From: Synechococcus sp. PROS-7-1
Lineage (GTDB): Bacteria; Cyanobacteriota; Cyanobacteriia; PCC-6307; Cyanobiaceae
Length of the DNA: 64,000 bases
Direction of reading: 5' to 3'
Assembly: GCF_014279795.1 (NCBI RefSeq)
Contig: NZ_CP047945.1
Location: forward strand, 186,001-250,000
The notes below the pieces were generated by a model. The model did not search any database, had not been told where the DNA came from, and saw only the letters and a program-made list of their open reading frames with translations. How positions within the stretch are numbered: position 1 is the stretch's first letter; each line of letters starts with the position of its first letter. This document shows positions 54,961 to 64,000 of the stretch, in pieces. Made by a program: the position numbers and the translations under genes.

Positions 54961-57396
54961 TCAGACGTTGCAGGAGCTGCGGCCGAGGCTCCAGCGCCAG
55001 TTGTTGATCTCGGGTGCATCGGTGCCGTGCTCATGGGCATAGGCGCGGTGCTTGTGGATCTCGTCCTTCATCTGCTCCTTCACGTGGGCGGCCCGGGATC
55101 CGAGGGACTCCACCCTGTCGATCACATCGATCACCAGGTTGAAGCGGTCGATCTGGTTGCAGATGGCTAGCTCGAGCGGGGTGTTGATGTTGCCCTGCTC
55201 CTTGTAACCACGCACGTGGAAGTTGCTGTGGTTCGGGCGGTTGTAGGTGAGGCGGTGGATCAGCCAGGGATAGCCATGGAAGTTGAAGATCACCGGCTTG
55301 TCGGGTGTGAACAGGCTCTCGAAGTCCCGGTCGCTGAGGCCATGGGGATGGTCTTTGGGGTTAGCCATCGCAAACAGCTTCACCACGTTCACGTAGCGAA
55401 CCTTGAGATGGGGGATTTCTGAACGCAGAATCTCGATCGCCGCCAGGCATTCCTTGGTGGGAATGTCGCCGGCGGAGGCCATCACCACATCGGGCTCATC
55501 CGGATCGATGCCGCAGTTGTCGTTGCAAGCCCAATGCCAGATGCCGGCACCTTTGGCGACATGGCGGCGGGCTTCGTCGAGCGTGAGGTACTGCAGATGC
55601 TTCTGCTTGTCTGACACGATGATGTTGGCCACATCGGTTTCGGTGAGGGCCTTTTCGGCCACTGCCAGCAGGCTGTTGGCATCAGCCGGCAGATACACGC
55701 GGGTGATGCTGCCCTTCTTGTTGCCCGCCAGATCCATGAAGCCAGGATCCTGGTGGGTGAAGCCGTTGTGGTCTTGACGCCACACGGTGGAGGAGATCAG
55801 GCAATTCCAGGGGGCGATCGGCGCTCTCCAGGGAATCTCCTCGCAGTGCTCCAGCCACTTGCAGTGCTGGTTGTACATCGAGGCCACCACGTGGGCGAAG
55901 GCCTCATAGGTGTGGAAGAAGCCATACCGGCCTGTGAGCAGGTAGCCATCCATCATTCCCACCAGGGTGTGCTCGGAGAGCATCTCCACCACGGCGCCGT
56001 CGCGGGATAGTTCGCTGCCGTTCAGGTCTTCAGGCAGGAAATTCGCCATCCACGCTTTCTTGGTGGTTTCGTACACGGCCTGAAGACGGTTGGAGGCCGT
56101 TTCGTCTGGGCCGAAGAGGCGATAGCCGCCGGGGTTGTTGCTGATCAGATCCCGGATCAGTTCACCCAGGGGGTAGGTGTTCTCTTTTTCCGTCGTCCCG
56201 GGGTTCTCCACGGGCACTTCGTAGTTGCGCAGCTCCGGGAAGCGCAGATCTTTGCGCAGCACCCCACCGTTGGTGTGGGGGTTGGAGCCCATGCGCCGGT
56301 CACCTTTGGGGGATAACGCCCGGATTTCTTCGCGCACGGCGCCGTTGTCATCAAAGAGCTCCCAGGGGCGATAGCTCTTCATCCACTCCTCCAGCAGCTG
56401 CAGGTGATCGGGATTGGTTTTCACATCACCGATCGGCACCTGGTGAGCGCGCCAGAAGTTTTCGATCTTCTTGCCATCAAGTTCCTGCGGACCGGTCCAG
56501 CCCTTGGGGGAACGCAGCACGACCATCGGCCAGCGGGGGCGGAAGGCTTCACCACTGCCGCGGGCCTGCTTCTGAATGGCCCGGATTTCGAGCACGGCCT
56601 GCTCCATGGCCACGGCCATCTTGCGGTGCATCTCCATGGGATCGGAGCCTTCCACGAAGATCGGCGTCCAGCCCAGTCCGCGGAACAGGCTTTCCAGCTC
56701 CTCGTGATCGATGCGGCTGAGGATCGTGGGGTTCGCGATCTTGTAGCCGTTGAGGTGCAGCACCGGCAGCACGGCACCGTCTTTGATCGGGTTGATGAAT
56801 TTGTTGATGTGCCAGCTGGTGGCCAGTGGGCCGGTCTCCGCCTCGCCATCACCCACGCAGGCGACCGTGATCAGTTCGGGGTTATCGAACACCGATCCCG
56901 CGGCATGGGAGAGCACGTAGCCGAGTTCACCGCCCTCGTGAATCGAGCCGGGCATCTCCGCGGTGCAGTGGCTGCCGATGTGTCCCGGGAAGGAGAACAT
57001 CTTGAAGAACTTCTTCAGGCCGGCTTCATCCAGGGACTTGTCGGGATAGCGCTCGGTGTAGCTGCCGTCGATGTACACCGGACCGCGGGCGCCGGGGGCC
57101 CCATGGCCAGGACCAGACATGTAAATCATGTCCAGGTCGTAGGCGTTGATCAGCCGGTTGGCGTGGGTCCAGATGAAGGCCTGGCCTGGGCTGGAGCCCC
57201 AGTGGCCCAGAAGACGATTCTTGATGTGCTCGGGCTGCAGAGGCTCCCGCAGCAGCGGATTGTCCTGCAGATAGATCATTCCCACCGCCAGATAGTTGGC
57301 GGCCCGCCAGTAGGCATCGAGGCGCCGCAGTTCGTCATCCGCTGGCGCCTGAAGGTGTTCAGAGCCTGAGAGATGCAGGAAGGGAGTGACCGTCAT
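54961..57396 (-). CDS. xfp: Phosphoketolase
   Basis: Thiamine-pyrophosphate enzyme of 811 residues that splits xylulose-5-phosphate (and often fructose-6-phosphate) with phosphate to acetyl-phosphate and glyceraldehyde-3-phosphate or erythrose-4-phosphate. Family motifs are GHWGSSPGQAFIWTHANRLI, SGPGHGAPG, and the TPP-binding GDGEAETGPLATSW. Whether it favours C5 or C6 sugars cannot be read. First gene of the operon with glgP and ackA. ATG at 57396 fits; the upstream gap to the antiporter gene is 172 bases. Confidence 0.95.
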   Translation of the reverse strand: MTVTPFLHLSGSEHLQAPADDELRRLDAYWRAANYLAVGMIYLQDNPLLREPLQPEHIKNRLLGHWGSSPGQAFIWTHANRLINAYDLDMIYMSGPGHGAPGARGPVYIDGSYTERYPDKSLDEAGLKKFFKMFSFPGHIGSHCTAEMPGSIHEGGELGYVLSHAAGSVFDNPELITVACVGDGEAETGPLATSWHINKFINPIKDGAVLPVLHLNGYKIANPTILSRIDHEELESLFRGLGWTPIFVEGSDPMEMHRKMAVAMEQAVLEIRAIQKQARGSGEAFRPRWPMVVLRSPKGWTGPQELDGKKIENFWRAHQVPIGDVKTNPDHLQLLEEWMKSYRPWELFDDNGAVREEIRALSPKGDRRMGSNPHTNGGVLRKDLRFPELRNYEVPVENPGTTEKENTYPLGELIRDLISNNPGGYRLFGPDETASNRLQAVYETTKKAWMANFLPEDLNGSELSRDGAVVEMLSEHTLVGMMDGYLLTGRYGFFHTYEAFAHVVASMYNQHCKWLEHCEEIPWRAPIAPWNCLISSTVWRQDHNGFTHQDPGFMDLAGNKKGSITRVYLPADANSLLAVAEKALTETDVANIIVSDKQKHLQYLTLDEARRHVAKGAGIWHWACNDNCGIDPDEPDVVMASAGDIPTKECLAAIEILRSEIPHLKVRYVNVVKLFAMANPKDHPHGLSDRDFESLFTPDKPVIFNFHGYPWLIHRLTYNRPNHSNFHVRGYKEQGNINTPLELAICNQIDRFNLVIDVIDRVESLGSRAAHVKEQMKDEIHKHRAYAHEHGTDAPEINNWRWSLGRSSCNV

Positions 57397-57568
57397 GCGA
57401 TGCCCGAAGCAAAACTGGGTACGCGGAAGGTAGCCAGCTCAAACGGGTGCGTTCGTTAAGAACCGCACATGCGGATCGTGGCCTGGCCCACGTCGGTTCG
57501 GGATGGATGCATGCGGTGCAAAAACCCATTTACAGATAAGGTCCGCGGGAGAGGCCCAAACGATTCCG

Positions 57569-58963
57569 ATGCTCGCTGCTGCGATGCCGCCCCTGCTCGT
57601 GCCCCTGCTGGCCGAGATCTCCTCCCACGACCTTGAAATGGCCGAAACCCTGATTGGGGTGGCCCGTTTCGCCCTGATCTTCGTGGCTGCGCGCCTGCTG
57701 GCGGAGGTGCTGGTGCGCCTTCAGCTGCCCACGATCCTTGGGGAACTGCTCGCTGGGGTGCTGATCGGTGCCTCCGGCTTGCACCTGTTGGTGCCGCCGG
57801 AAACGCAAGTGGAGCTCAGCAATGGGGTGATCAGCCTGGTGAGCGGCCTGGTGAATGTCCCCCCGGATGCCGTGCCGGAGATTTACAACGAGAGCTTCCC
57901 CTCGCTGGAAGCGGTGGCGGAGCTCGGGCTCTACGCCCTGCTGTTTCTCACCGGCCTGGAGAGTGAACTGGAAGAACTGATCGCCGTCGGCGCCCAGGCG
58001 TTCACCGTGGCTGTGGCCGGTGTGGTGCTCCCCTTTGCTCTTGGCACCTGGGGACTCATGGCCATCTTCCATGTGGATGCCATCCCGGCGATCTTTGCCG
58101 GTGCCTCAATGACAGCCACGAGCATCGGCATCACCGCCAGCGTGTTCAGTGAATTGGGCTTTCTCAAGACCCGTGAGGGGCAGATCGTGATCGGCGCCGC
58201 CGTACTCGACGACATCCTCGGCATCGTGATCCTGGCGGTGGTGGTGGCTCTGGCCTCAGGCGGCAACCTGGAAATCGGCCCGATCGTGAAGCTGGTGGCT
58301 GCTGCTGCAGTGTTCGTGGTGGCTGCCATTGGCCTCAGCCGCACCGCTGCTCCCGCCTTCGACTGGATGATCGACAAGCTCAAGGCACCCGGTGAAGTGT
58401 TGGTGGCGTCTTTTGTGATCCTGGCCCTGAGCTGCTTCACCGCCACGGCCATCGGTCTTGAAGCTGCTCTTGGAGCGTTCGCGGCTGGTCTGATTCTCAG
58501 CAGTTCTAAGCACAACCACGCCATTCAGCAGGCGGTGCTGCCGATCGTGACCCTGTTCGCCACCATCTTCTTCGTGCTGGTGGGCGCCGGTATGGATCTC
58601 TCAGTGATCAATCCATCTGACCCCTCCAGCCGCACGGCGCTGGTGGTCGCTGGCTTCCTGTTCGTGGTTGCCGTGATCGGCAAAATTGCCGCCGGCTGGG
58701 CCTTCATCAGCAAGCAGCCCACCCGCCGGTTGGTGGTGGGTCTGGGAATGATGCCCCGCGGCGAAGTGGGACTGATCTTCCTGGGCCTCGGTACCAGCGC
58801 CAAGCTGCTGTCCCCCTCGCTTGAAGCCGCGATCCTCTTAATGGTGATCGGCACCACCTTCCTGGCGCCGGTGCTGCTGCGCCTCGTGCTCGGGGGCAAC
58901 AAGCCGGACGACGGCGACAGCGTCAGCGACGACGTGGCAGCTGAACCCGTGGGCCTGCTCTAA
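57569..58963 (+). CDS. Cation/proton antiporter, CPA2 (NapA-like) family
   Basis: Membrane protein of about 464 residues with around twelve helices. The paired aspartates of CPA2 antiporters appear in AVLDDILGIVIL, and GELLAGVLIG and GLMAIF..TATSIGITASVF also fit. The likely role is Na+/H+ exchange, useful in seawater. The frame opens at 57503, but the family usually starts nearer ATG at 57569 (or 57584). The end has an acidic cytoplasmic tail and overlaps the small membrane protein by 4 bases. Confidence 0.88.
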   Translation: MLAAAMPPLLVPLLAEISSHDLEMAETLIGVARFALIFVAARLLAEVLVRLQLPTILGELLAGVLIGASGLHLLVPPETQVELSNGVISLVSGLVNVPPDAVPEIYNESFPSLEAVAELGLYALLFLTGLESELEELIAVGAQAFTVAVAGVVLPFALGTWGLMAIFHVDAIPAIFAGASMTATSIGITASVFSELGFLKTREGQIVIGAAVLDDILGIVILAVVVALASGGNLEIGPIVKLVAAAAVFVVAAIGLSRTAAPAFDWMIDKLKAPGEVLVASFVILALSCFTATAIGLEAALGAFAAGLILSSSKHNHAIQQAVLPIVTLFATIFFVLVGAGMDLSVINPSDPSSRTALVVAGFLFVVAVIGKIAAGWAFISKQPTRRLVVGLGMMPRGEVGLIFLGLGTSAKLLSPSLEAAILLMVIGTTFLAPVLLRLVLGGNKPDDGDSVSDDVAAEPVGLL

Positions 58964-59265
58964 CGCCGGGCCAGGCTGATAAACAAACCCCAACCGATGC
59001 TGATCAGAGCCAGGCTGGAGGCCCAGCCTGGTCCGAGGGCCCACCCCAGGATCAGCTGCACCACCACACCCACGGCCAAGGCCAGCAGCAGGCTGCTGAT
59101 GACCAGGGCGGCCTGACGCCACGATTCATTCAGCGGGCCGCTTTCCAGGCTCGCTTCAAATCGGCTCAAGGGTCCGCTGAGCGGTATGTAGAGGGCCAAC
59201 GCCCAGAACAATCCTCCGCTGAGGGTGGCTCCCTGAAGCAATGGGCTGACGCTGTCGTCGAACAT
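58960..59265 (-). CDS. Small conserved membrane protein
   Basis: Protein of 101 residues with three hydrophobic helices (around GGLFWALALYIPLS, AALVISSLLLALAVGVVVQLIL and ASSLALISIGWGLFI). No family is recognised. ATG at 59265 is chosen because the frame extends much further upstream, into sequence that is the opposite strand of the hydrolase gene. Overlaps the antiporter gene by 4 bases at the 3' end. Confidence 0.55.
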   Translation of the reverse strand: MFDDSVSPLLQGATLSGGLFWALALYIPLSGPLSRFEASLESGPLNESWRQAALVISSLLLALAVGVVVQLILGWALGPGWASSLALISIGWGLFISLARR

Positions 59266-59338
59266 CGCGGTGCTGGCGGCCCGGTGGACCACCGGAGGAA
59301 CGGGATGCCTAGCATCGCGAGCCGAAGCGGGAGGTGCG

Positions 59339-60268
59339 GTGAGCAACGACCAGGCAGCGTGGTGGCAGTTCCGTGGCCATGCCGTGCACGGTCTGTGCGC
59401 AGCGCCAGAACCGGCCCAGAACCCCCAGTCGCTGGAGCGCCCTGCCCTTCTGCTGGTGCATGGCTTTGGTGCCTCCACAGATCACTGGCGGCACAACATT
59501 CCTGTGCTGGCCCAAACCCACGAGGTGCACGCTGTGGATCTTCTCGGTTTCGGACGCAGCGCCAAACCCGCAGGACTCAACTACGGCGGTGCGCTCTGGC
59601 GCGATCAGCTGGTGGCCTACGTGCAGGAGCGCATTGGCCGCCCCACGGTGATCGCCGGCAACTCCCTGGGGGGATTCGCTGCCTTGGCAGCGGGTGCCGC
59701 GCTTGCAGACCAGGCGGCTGGGGTGGTGCTGATCAATGCTGCGGGTCCCTTCAGCGATGAACAGACCGCCAGCCCGGGGGGGTGGGGGGCGATCGCCCGG
59801 CGCACCATCGGCTCCGCTTTGCTGAAGAGCCCAGTGCTGCAGCGGTTGCTGTTTGAAAATCTGCGTCGGCCCGCCACCATCCGCCGCACGTTGCGGCAGG
59901 TGTACATCGACAAAACGAACGTCGATGACTGGCTGGTGGAGTCGATTCGACGCCCGTCGCTGGACCCGGGAGCCTTCGGGGTGTTCCGCACCGTGTTCGA
60001 CATCCCCCGCGGCCAGCCCCTCGACGAATTGTTTGCTCATCTGCAGGCGCCGTTGCTGCTGCTTTGGGGGATTCGCGATCCCTGGATCAATGCCGCCGGA
60101 CGGCGATCCAGCTTCCAGCGCCACGCTCCGGAGAACACCACCGAAGTGGTGCTTGATGCCGGCCACTGCCCCCACGATGAGGTTCCCGATCAGGTGAACC
60201 GGGCCTTGCAGGACTGGCTGGCAGAGCGTGTTGGCGAGAACACCTTGGATCCGCAGCCAGCCCGTTAA
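59339..60268 (+). CDS. Alpha/beta-fold hydrolase
   Basis: Soluble hydrolase of 309 residues. VHGFGASTDHWRHN gives the oxyanion-hole region, the nucleophile elbow is GNSLGG, the acid is Asp in WGIRDPW, and the histidine is in DAGHCPHDE. Typical members cleave esters or lactones; the substrate is unknown. GTG at 59339 is used because homology starts at about WWQFRGHAVHGL; an earlier frame opening at 59270 would overlap the opposite gene's start. Confidence 0.85.
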   Translation: MSNDQAAWWQFRGHAVHGLCAAPEPAQNPQSLERPALLLVHGFGASTDHWRHNIPVLAQTHEVHAVDLLGFGRSAKPAGLNYGGALWRDQLVAYVQERIGRPTVIAGNSLGGFAALAAGAALADQAAGVVLINAAGPFSDEQTASPGGWGAIARRTIGSALLKSPVLQRLLFENLRRPATIRRTLRQVYIDKTNVDDWLVESIRRPSLDPGAFGVFRTVFDIPRGQPLDELFAHLQAPLLLLWGIRDPWINAAGRRSSFQRHAPENTTEVVLDAGHCPHDEVPDQVNRALQDWLAERVGENTLDPQPAR

Positions 60269-60304
60269 TTTCCGGCCAGTCTTGGGTGTCCAAGTCCTGT
60301 GGCC

Positions 60305-61162
60305 ATGACCTTCCGCCAGCAGTCCGCTCCCTACGCCCACTGGGAATACGTGCATCCCAGCAGTGGTGATCGTCTGCGCATCGTGCCGGAGCGCGGTGGT
60401 TTGGTGAGCGAATGGCTCTGCAACGGCCGTGAAGTGCTCTACTTCGACCAGGAGCGCTACGCCGACCCTGCCAAGAGCATCCGCGGCGGCATTCCCGTGT
60501 TGTTTCCGATCTGCGGCAATCTGCCCGGCGACAACTTGCCCCTGGCCAGCGGCACCTACACCCTCAAGCAGCACGGCTTTGCCCGCAATCTTCCCTGGAC
60601 GATCGAGCTGCTCGAGGATCAGGGCGGTGTGCGGCTCTGTCTGGTCGATACGGCTGACACCCGTGCGGCCTATCCCTTCGCCTTCCGGGTGCAGATCGAC
60701 GTGCGCCCTGTGGCCTCAGCGCTGGAGATCGTGACCACGGTCACCAATACGTCGGCGGAAGGCGGAGAGGCCATGCCCTTCAGCTTCGGTCTGCACCCGT
60801 ATTTCAATGTGACCGATCTGGCTCGCACCGAGCTCGAAGGACTCGCTCCCCGCTGCCTTAATCACCTGGAGATGGCTGATGCCGACACGGCCTCCCAGCT
60901 CAGCCGTCTGCCGGACGGCGTGGACTTCCTCACCCGTCCCGCCGGACCGGTGACCCTGGTGGATACGGCGGCTGGCACTCGTTTGCAGCTTCAGCACCAC
61001 GAACCGATGGACCTCACGGTGGTCTGGACCGAACCCCCCCGCCCGATGGTGTGCCTCGAACCCTGGACGGGACCACGGCAATCGCTGATCAGTGGCGATC
61101 GCAAATTGGAACTGAGTGCCGGTCAGAGCACCACCCTCACCTGCCGCTACGTGGTGAGCTGA
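60305..61162 (+). CDS. Aldose-1-epimerase-like protein
   Basis: Galactose-mutarotase fold protein of 285 residues. FGLHPYFNV contains the conserved histidine, and LKQHGFARNLPWTIE the second one; a glutamate in CLEPWTG completes the site. It could be an aldose or hexose-6-phosphate mutarotase. GTG at 60299 is an alternative start two codons earlier. Converges with glcE across 7 bases. Confidence 0.85.
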   Translation: MTFRQQSAPYAHWEYVHPSSGDRLRIVPERGGLVSEWLCNGREVLYFDQERYADPAKSIRGGIPVLFPICGNLPGDNLPLASGTYTLKQHGFARNLPWTIELLEDQGGVRLCLVDTADTRAAYPFAFRVQIDVRPVASALEIVTTVTNTSAEGGEAMPFSFGLHPYFNVTDLARTELEGLAPRCLNHLEMADADTASQLSRLPDGVDFLTRPAGPVTLVDTAAGTRLQLQHHEPMDLTVVWTEPPRPMVCLEPWTGPRQSLISGDRKLELSAGQSTTLTCRYVVS

Positions 61163-61169
61163 GCACGTC

Positions 61170-62375
61170 TCAGCTGAAGGGTGTAGCCACCCCTGGCAGT
61201 CGTCCCCGGGCCAGTTGCAGCCTGGGGTCAAACTGCCTTTTCACCGCTTCGATCAGGGGTCTGGAGGGAGCATCCAACCAGGCGTCCAGCGCCTCCTGGC
61301 TCTCCGGCACTGACGGTTGAATCAGCACTGTGAGCTCACCTCCCAGATCCGCCACCTGCCGGCGCAAGTCTGCGATCGCGTAGGCGGGAGTGGCTGGACC
61401 TTGCGCCTGCCAGGCATCGCCGCTCCCCCGTCCGGCACTGACTCGCCAGCACCAGCCCTTGAATTGTTGACACGTGTCACTGGCTAGCAGTTCGGCGCAG
61501 CGGGCTGGCGGCAGGTTGAGGCGCAGTAACCAGGCCGGATCAGCTCCGGGAGCGATCGGATCGGGCAGCGGGTCGCTCCAGCTCTGGCGCTCGCTGGCGA
61601 GGTGCTGCTCATCAGCCAAGGCCTTTATTTGATTGAGCTGGTCGTCCACGGCGGCATCACTGATGCTGGCCACTCCCAGCCTGAGGCAGCAGCCCTGATC
61701 TTCGCTGTGCTCCCAGTCGATCCAGTCGGGTGTGAAGCCCCCCCCCACCACCGCCTGTCGCAGCGGCTCGAGGGCCGTGGGGAGACCGCGGAGCACCAAC
61801 AGGCCTCGCGCCCTGCGGATGGGCTGTACCCGCAGCGTCACCCCCGTGATCAGGGCCAGGCTGCCCCAGCTGCCGCAAAGCAGCCGCATCAGGTCGTAGC
61901 CGGCCACGTTTTTCACGACCCGCCCGCCGGCCTTGGCGGCAACGCCATCACTGCGCATCAGGCGGATGCCGATCAGTTGATCGCGCACCCCCAGATGGCG
62001 CTGGTGCAAGCTGCCGGAGAGTCCTCGGGCCACCAACCCGCCCACCGTTCCGGCGCTGCTCCCCAGTTCCGCTGCCGTGCCCCAGGGCCAGTCCACTGGC
62101 AGCCACTGCCCGCGCTCGGCCAGGGCGTGCTGCAGATCGGCCAGGGGCAGCCCGGCCTCCACGGTGATCGTGAGGTCATCAACGGCGTGGTCGACGACCC
62201 CGTTCAACCGGCGGCTGCTCACGGCCGCTCCGGCCTGCTGCAGTGGCGCTCCCCAGTGCAGGCGGGTTGCTAGGCCCGCCGGCGTCCAGGGACGGCCACT
62301 GGCATGCAGGTCGCGCACCAGCGCGCTCAGCTCGGCTTCGCTCTGCGGCTGCAGCAGCGTTTCGGAGTGGACCAC
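61170..62375 (-). CDS. glcE: Glycolate oxidase FAD-binding subunit GlcE
   Basis: FAD-binding (PCMH-type) subunit of glycolate dehydrogenase, about 401 residues. ATRLHWGAP, LTITVEAGLPLADLQHAL, SAGTVGGLVARGLSG and GGRVVKNVAGYDLMRLL are the family signatures. It clears glycolate from photorespiration, together with GlcF (63841 onward) and a GlcD elsewhere. GTG at 62375 fits homology; ATG at 62426 is possible but would overlap the DUF1537 start antiparallel. Confidence 0.87.
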   Translation of the reverse strand: MVHSETLLQPQSEAELSALVRDLHASGRPWTPAGLATRLHWGAPLQQAGAAVSSRRLNGVVDHAVDDLTITVEAGLPLADLQHALAERGQWLPVDWPWGTAAELGSSAGTVGGLVARGLSGSLHQRHLGVRDQLIGIRLMRSDGVAAKAGGRVVKNVAGYDLMRLLCGSWGSLALITGVTLRVQPIRRARGLLVLRGLPTALEPLRQAVVGGGFTPDWIDWEHSEDQGCCLRLGVASISDAAVDDQLNQIKALADEQHLASERQSWSDPLPDPIAPGADPAWLLRLNLPPARCAELLASDTCQQFKGWCWRVSAGRGSGDAWQAQGPATPAYAIADLRRQVADLGGELTVLIQPSVPESQEALDAWLDAPSRPLIEAVKRQFDPRLQLARGRLPGVATPFS

Positions 62376-62424
62376 TGGTGCTGAATCGGTGATGGTCGGA
62401 TGCGTTGCGCGCCATGATCGTGCC

Positions 62425-63828
62425 ATGACCATTGTTGTGATCGACGACGATCCCACTGGGTCGCAGACGGTGCACAGCTGCCCGCTGTTGTTGCTCTGGG
62501 ATGTGGACAGCCTGCGCCGGGGCCTGCGCCATCGCTCGCCGCTGCTGTTTGTTCTCGCCAATACCCGTGCGCTCTCGGCTGATGCGGCGGCTAAGCGCAA
62601 CCGGGAGATCTTGAGCGCCCTTCACCAGGCTCTGGAGGCCGAGGGCATCCCCGAGTCCCAGCTGCTGCTGGTGAGTCGTGGCGATTCCACCCTGCGCGGG
62701 CATGGCGTGCTTGAACCGGCCGTGCTCGCCGCAGAGTTGGAGGCACGTTTTGGGCCCGTGGATGCCACCTTGCATGTGCCGGCCTTCCTGCCCGGGGGGC
62801 GCACCACTGTGGATGGGGTGCACCTGCTGCATGGCGAACCGGTGCACACCACGGCCTTCGCCAACGATCGCAGCTTCGGCTTCAGCACCAGTGCTCTCGA
62901 TGCCTGGCTGGAAGAAAAGAGTGGGGGAACGATTCCGGCGCATGCGGTGCTGCGGCTGGGGAGAGACCTGCTCGATCGGGCGGCTGATGCGGCCCCTGAA
63001 GGAGTTGAAGCACTGGAGGCCTGGTTGCTGGCCTTGCAGGGCAATGTTCCGGTGGTGGTGGACGCCGAGCGACAGGAGCAGCTGGATGCCCTCGGGGCGG
63101 CCGTGCGCCGGTTGCAGGGGCGCAAGCGTTTGCTGTTCCGCGCCGCTGCGAGCCTGATCAATGGGCTGGTGAATGCTGGCGAGGCGCCCCTGGGCCCCCA
63201 ACCCCTGTCTGCGCCTGCTCTAGCCAAGCTGCGTCGCCGGGATTCCACCGGCGAGGCCTTGCCCGGATTGGTGCTGGTGGGGTCCCATGTGCCCCTGGCC
63301 GATGCGCAATTAGCAGAGCTGCTGGCGGATGGCCGTTGCGCGGCACTCGAGCTGCCGGTGCCCCGGATCGCGCGGGTGCTGGAGGGGGGCACCCCGGATC
63401 TGCTACTGGCTGATCTCGAGCAGGAGTGGGGCGCGCATCTGCAGACATGCCTGGCCCAGGGACGCACACCGGTGCTGTTCACCAGTCGCGGAGAACTCAC
63501 CTTCGGCGAGGGCGCTTCGGCCCAGCGTCGGCGCCTGCAGTTCGGCCTGGCCTTGGCCCAGCTCACGGCCAGGCTGGCGGCGGCACTCGCACCGCAGCTG
63601 GGTTACTTGATTAGCAAGGGCGGCATCACCACCGGCACCCTGCTGGCGGAGGGTCTGCAGCTGGAGGCCGTGCAGCTTGAGGGGCAGCTGCTGGCTGGCC
63701 TGTCATTGGTGCGGCCTTGGGTGCCTGGAGGGCTGCCTTGGGATGGGCTGCCAATCGTGACCTTCCCTGGGAACCTGGGAGATCGAAGCACCCTGGCGGA
63801 GGCTTGGCGGCTGATGGAGGCGGGCTGA
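62425..63828 (+). CDS. DUF1537 four-carbon acid-sugar kinase-like protein
   Basis: Protein of 467 residues with both halves of the DUF1537 kinase family: the N-terminal IDDDPTGSQTVHSCPLLL, SRGDSTLRGHGVLE and PAFLPGGRTTVDGVHLL, and the C-terminal ISKGGITTGTLLAEGL plus PIVTFPGNLGD. Known members (OtnK, DtnK) phosphorylate four-carbon acid sugars such as threonate. Here it is flanked by glcE and glcF on the opposite strand. ATG at 62425 is clear from the conserved TIVVIDDD start. Confidence 0.85.
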   Translation: MTIVVIDDDPTGSQTVHSCPLLLLWDVDSLRRGLRHRSPLLFVLANTRALSADAAAKRNREILSALHQALEAEGIPESQLLLVSRGDSTLRGHGVLEPAVLAAELEARFGPVDATLHVPAFLPGGRTTVDGVHLLHGEPVHTTAFANDRSFGFSTSALDAWLEEKSGGTIPAHAVLRLGRDLLDRAADAAPEGVEALEAWLLALQGNVPVVVDAERQEQLDALGAAVRRLQGRKRLLFRAAASLINGLVNAGEAPLGPQPLSAPALAKLRRRDSTGEALPGLVLVGSHVPLADAQLAELLADGRCAALELPVPRIARVLEGGTPDLLLADLEQEWGAHLQTCLAQGRTPVLFTSRGELTFGEGASAQRRRLQFGLALAQLTARLAAALAPQLGYLISKGGITTGTLLAEGLQLEAVQLEGQLLAGLSLVRPWVPGGLPWDGLPIVTFPGNLGDRSTLAEAWRLMEAG

Positions 63829-63840
63829 GTCTGTGTCGGC

Positions 63841-64000
63841 TCAGATCGTTGAATCGATGGTTAAACCGGCGGCGCGGGCCAGCAGCTCCATCGGATGCCG
63901 CACCTTCGGTCCGTCCTCTGGCAAATGGCGGCGCAATTGCAGGCTGCAGCCAATGTTGGCGCTGGCAATCACACTGGCGCCGGTGCGGCTCAGATCTTCC
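63841..64000 (-). CDS. glcF: Glycolate oxidase iron-sulfur subunit GlcF, C-terminal part
   Basis: Only the last 53 codons are in the window; the rest lies beyond base 64000. The translated piece has ASVIASANIGCSLQLRRHL and HPMELLARAAG, the second CCG-domain region of the GlcF/HdrD family. With glcE on the same strand this supports a split glycolate dehydrogenase. A 12-base gap separates its end from the convergent DUF1537 gene. Confidence 0.8.
   Translation of the reverse strand, partial: EDLSRTGASVIASANIGCSLQLRRHLPEDGPKVRHPMELLARAAGLTIDSTI

Overview
This window comes from a streamlined, GC-rich marine or estuarine picocyanobacterium of the Synechococcus/Cyanobium group. The evidence is a psaC gene for the photosystem I iron-sulfur subunit, an NdhS-like NDH-1 subunit, several small cyanobacterial families (DUF2811-like, DUF3188, hercynine-associated proteins), a Ycf27/RpaB-type response regulator, and very tight packing in which convergent genes touch or overlap at their 3' ends. 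The species cannot be named from the sequence alone. There is no phage, insertion sequence, CRISPR array or rRNA operon.

Layout. 0-7 kb: a DUF2811-like protein, a secreted unknown, a zinc deaminase, an MFS transporter, a DUF819 membrane protein coupled to mutY, and a large membrane protein. 7-13.6 kb: a sugar-kinase cluster (PfkB, FGGY, PfkB), tsaE, ahcY, a DedA protein and ssb. 13.7-20.2 kb: mreBCD, an orphan solute-binding lipoprotein, an RpaB-like regulator, lysS and a small conserved protein. 20.2-23.1 kb: an ergothioneine/hercynine operon (egtB, egtD and two small helical proteins). 23.2-29.8 kb: a degenerate protein kinase, smpB, and a chain of coupled genes (ruvB, TPR protein, M20 amidohydrolase, DUF3188, HEAT-repeat protein). 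29.8-31.3 kb: a TPP riboswitch and thiC.

31.35-36.9 kb is a glycan module. Two AT-rich genes for polytopic membrane proteins lie next to a UDP-glucuronate decarboxylase, a DPM1-like GT2 glycosyltransferase and a GtrA-like flippase. The AT-rich stretch starts just after thiC and ends within the 3' end of the decarboxylase gene, which suggests an acquired or replaced segment. 36.9-46.7 kb is core metabolism: tkt, fabF, acpP, psaC, glmS, manC, rimM, ndhS, a voltage-gated-type channel with a zinc-ribbon tail, and rnc. 46.7-50.4 kb holds a large serralysin-type metalloprotease with two nearly identical cadherin-like repeats, then rnpB and a divergent tRNA-Arg(CCT).

50.5-57.4 kb carries an operon of phosphoketolase, glycogen phosphorylase and acetate kinase. 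Together these could turn stored glycogen into acetyl-phosphate and then ATP plus acetate. 57.5-64 kb contains a Na+/H+ antiporter, a small membrane protein, an alpha/beta hydrolase, an aldose-1-epimerase-like protein, and glycolate oxidase subunits GlcE and GlcF (partial) around a DUF1537 sugar-acid kinase on the other strand.

The less ordinary points are the phosphoketolase/glycogen operon, the hercynine operon with two unexplained small proteins, the protein kinase lacking standard catalytic residues, the AT-rich glycan island, and several places where an RNA hairpin or terminator sits on a neighbouring gene's start (ahcY/dedA, psaC/glmS, tkt/gtrA, rnpB/tRNA-Arg).
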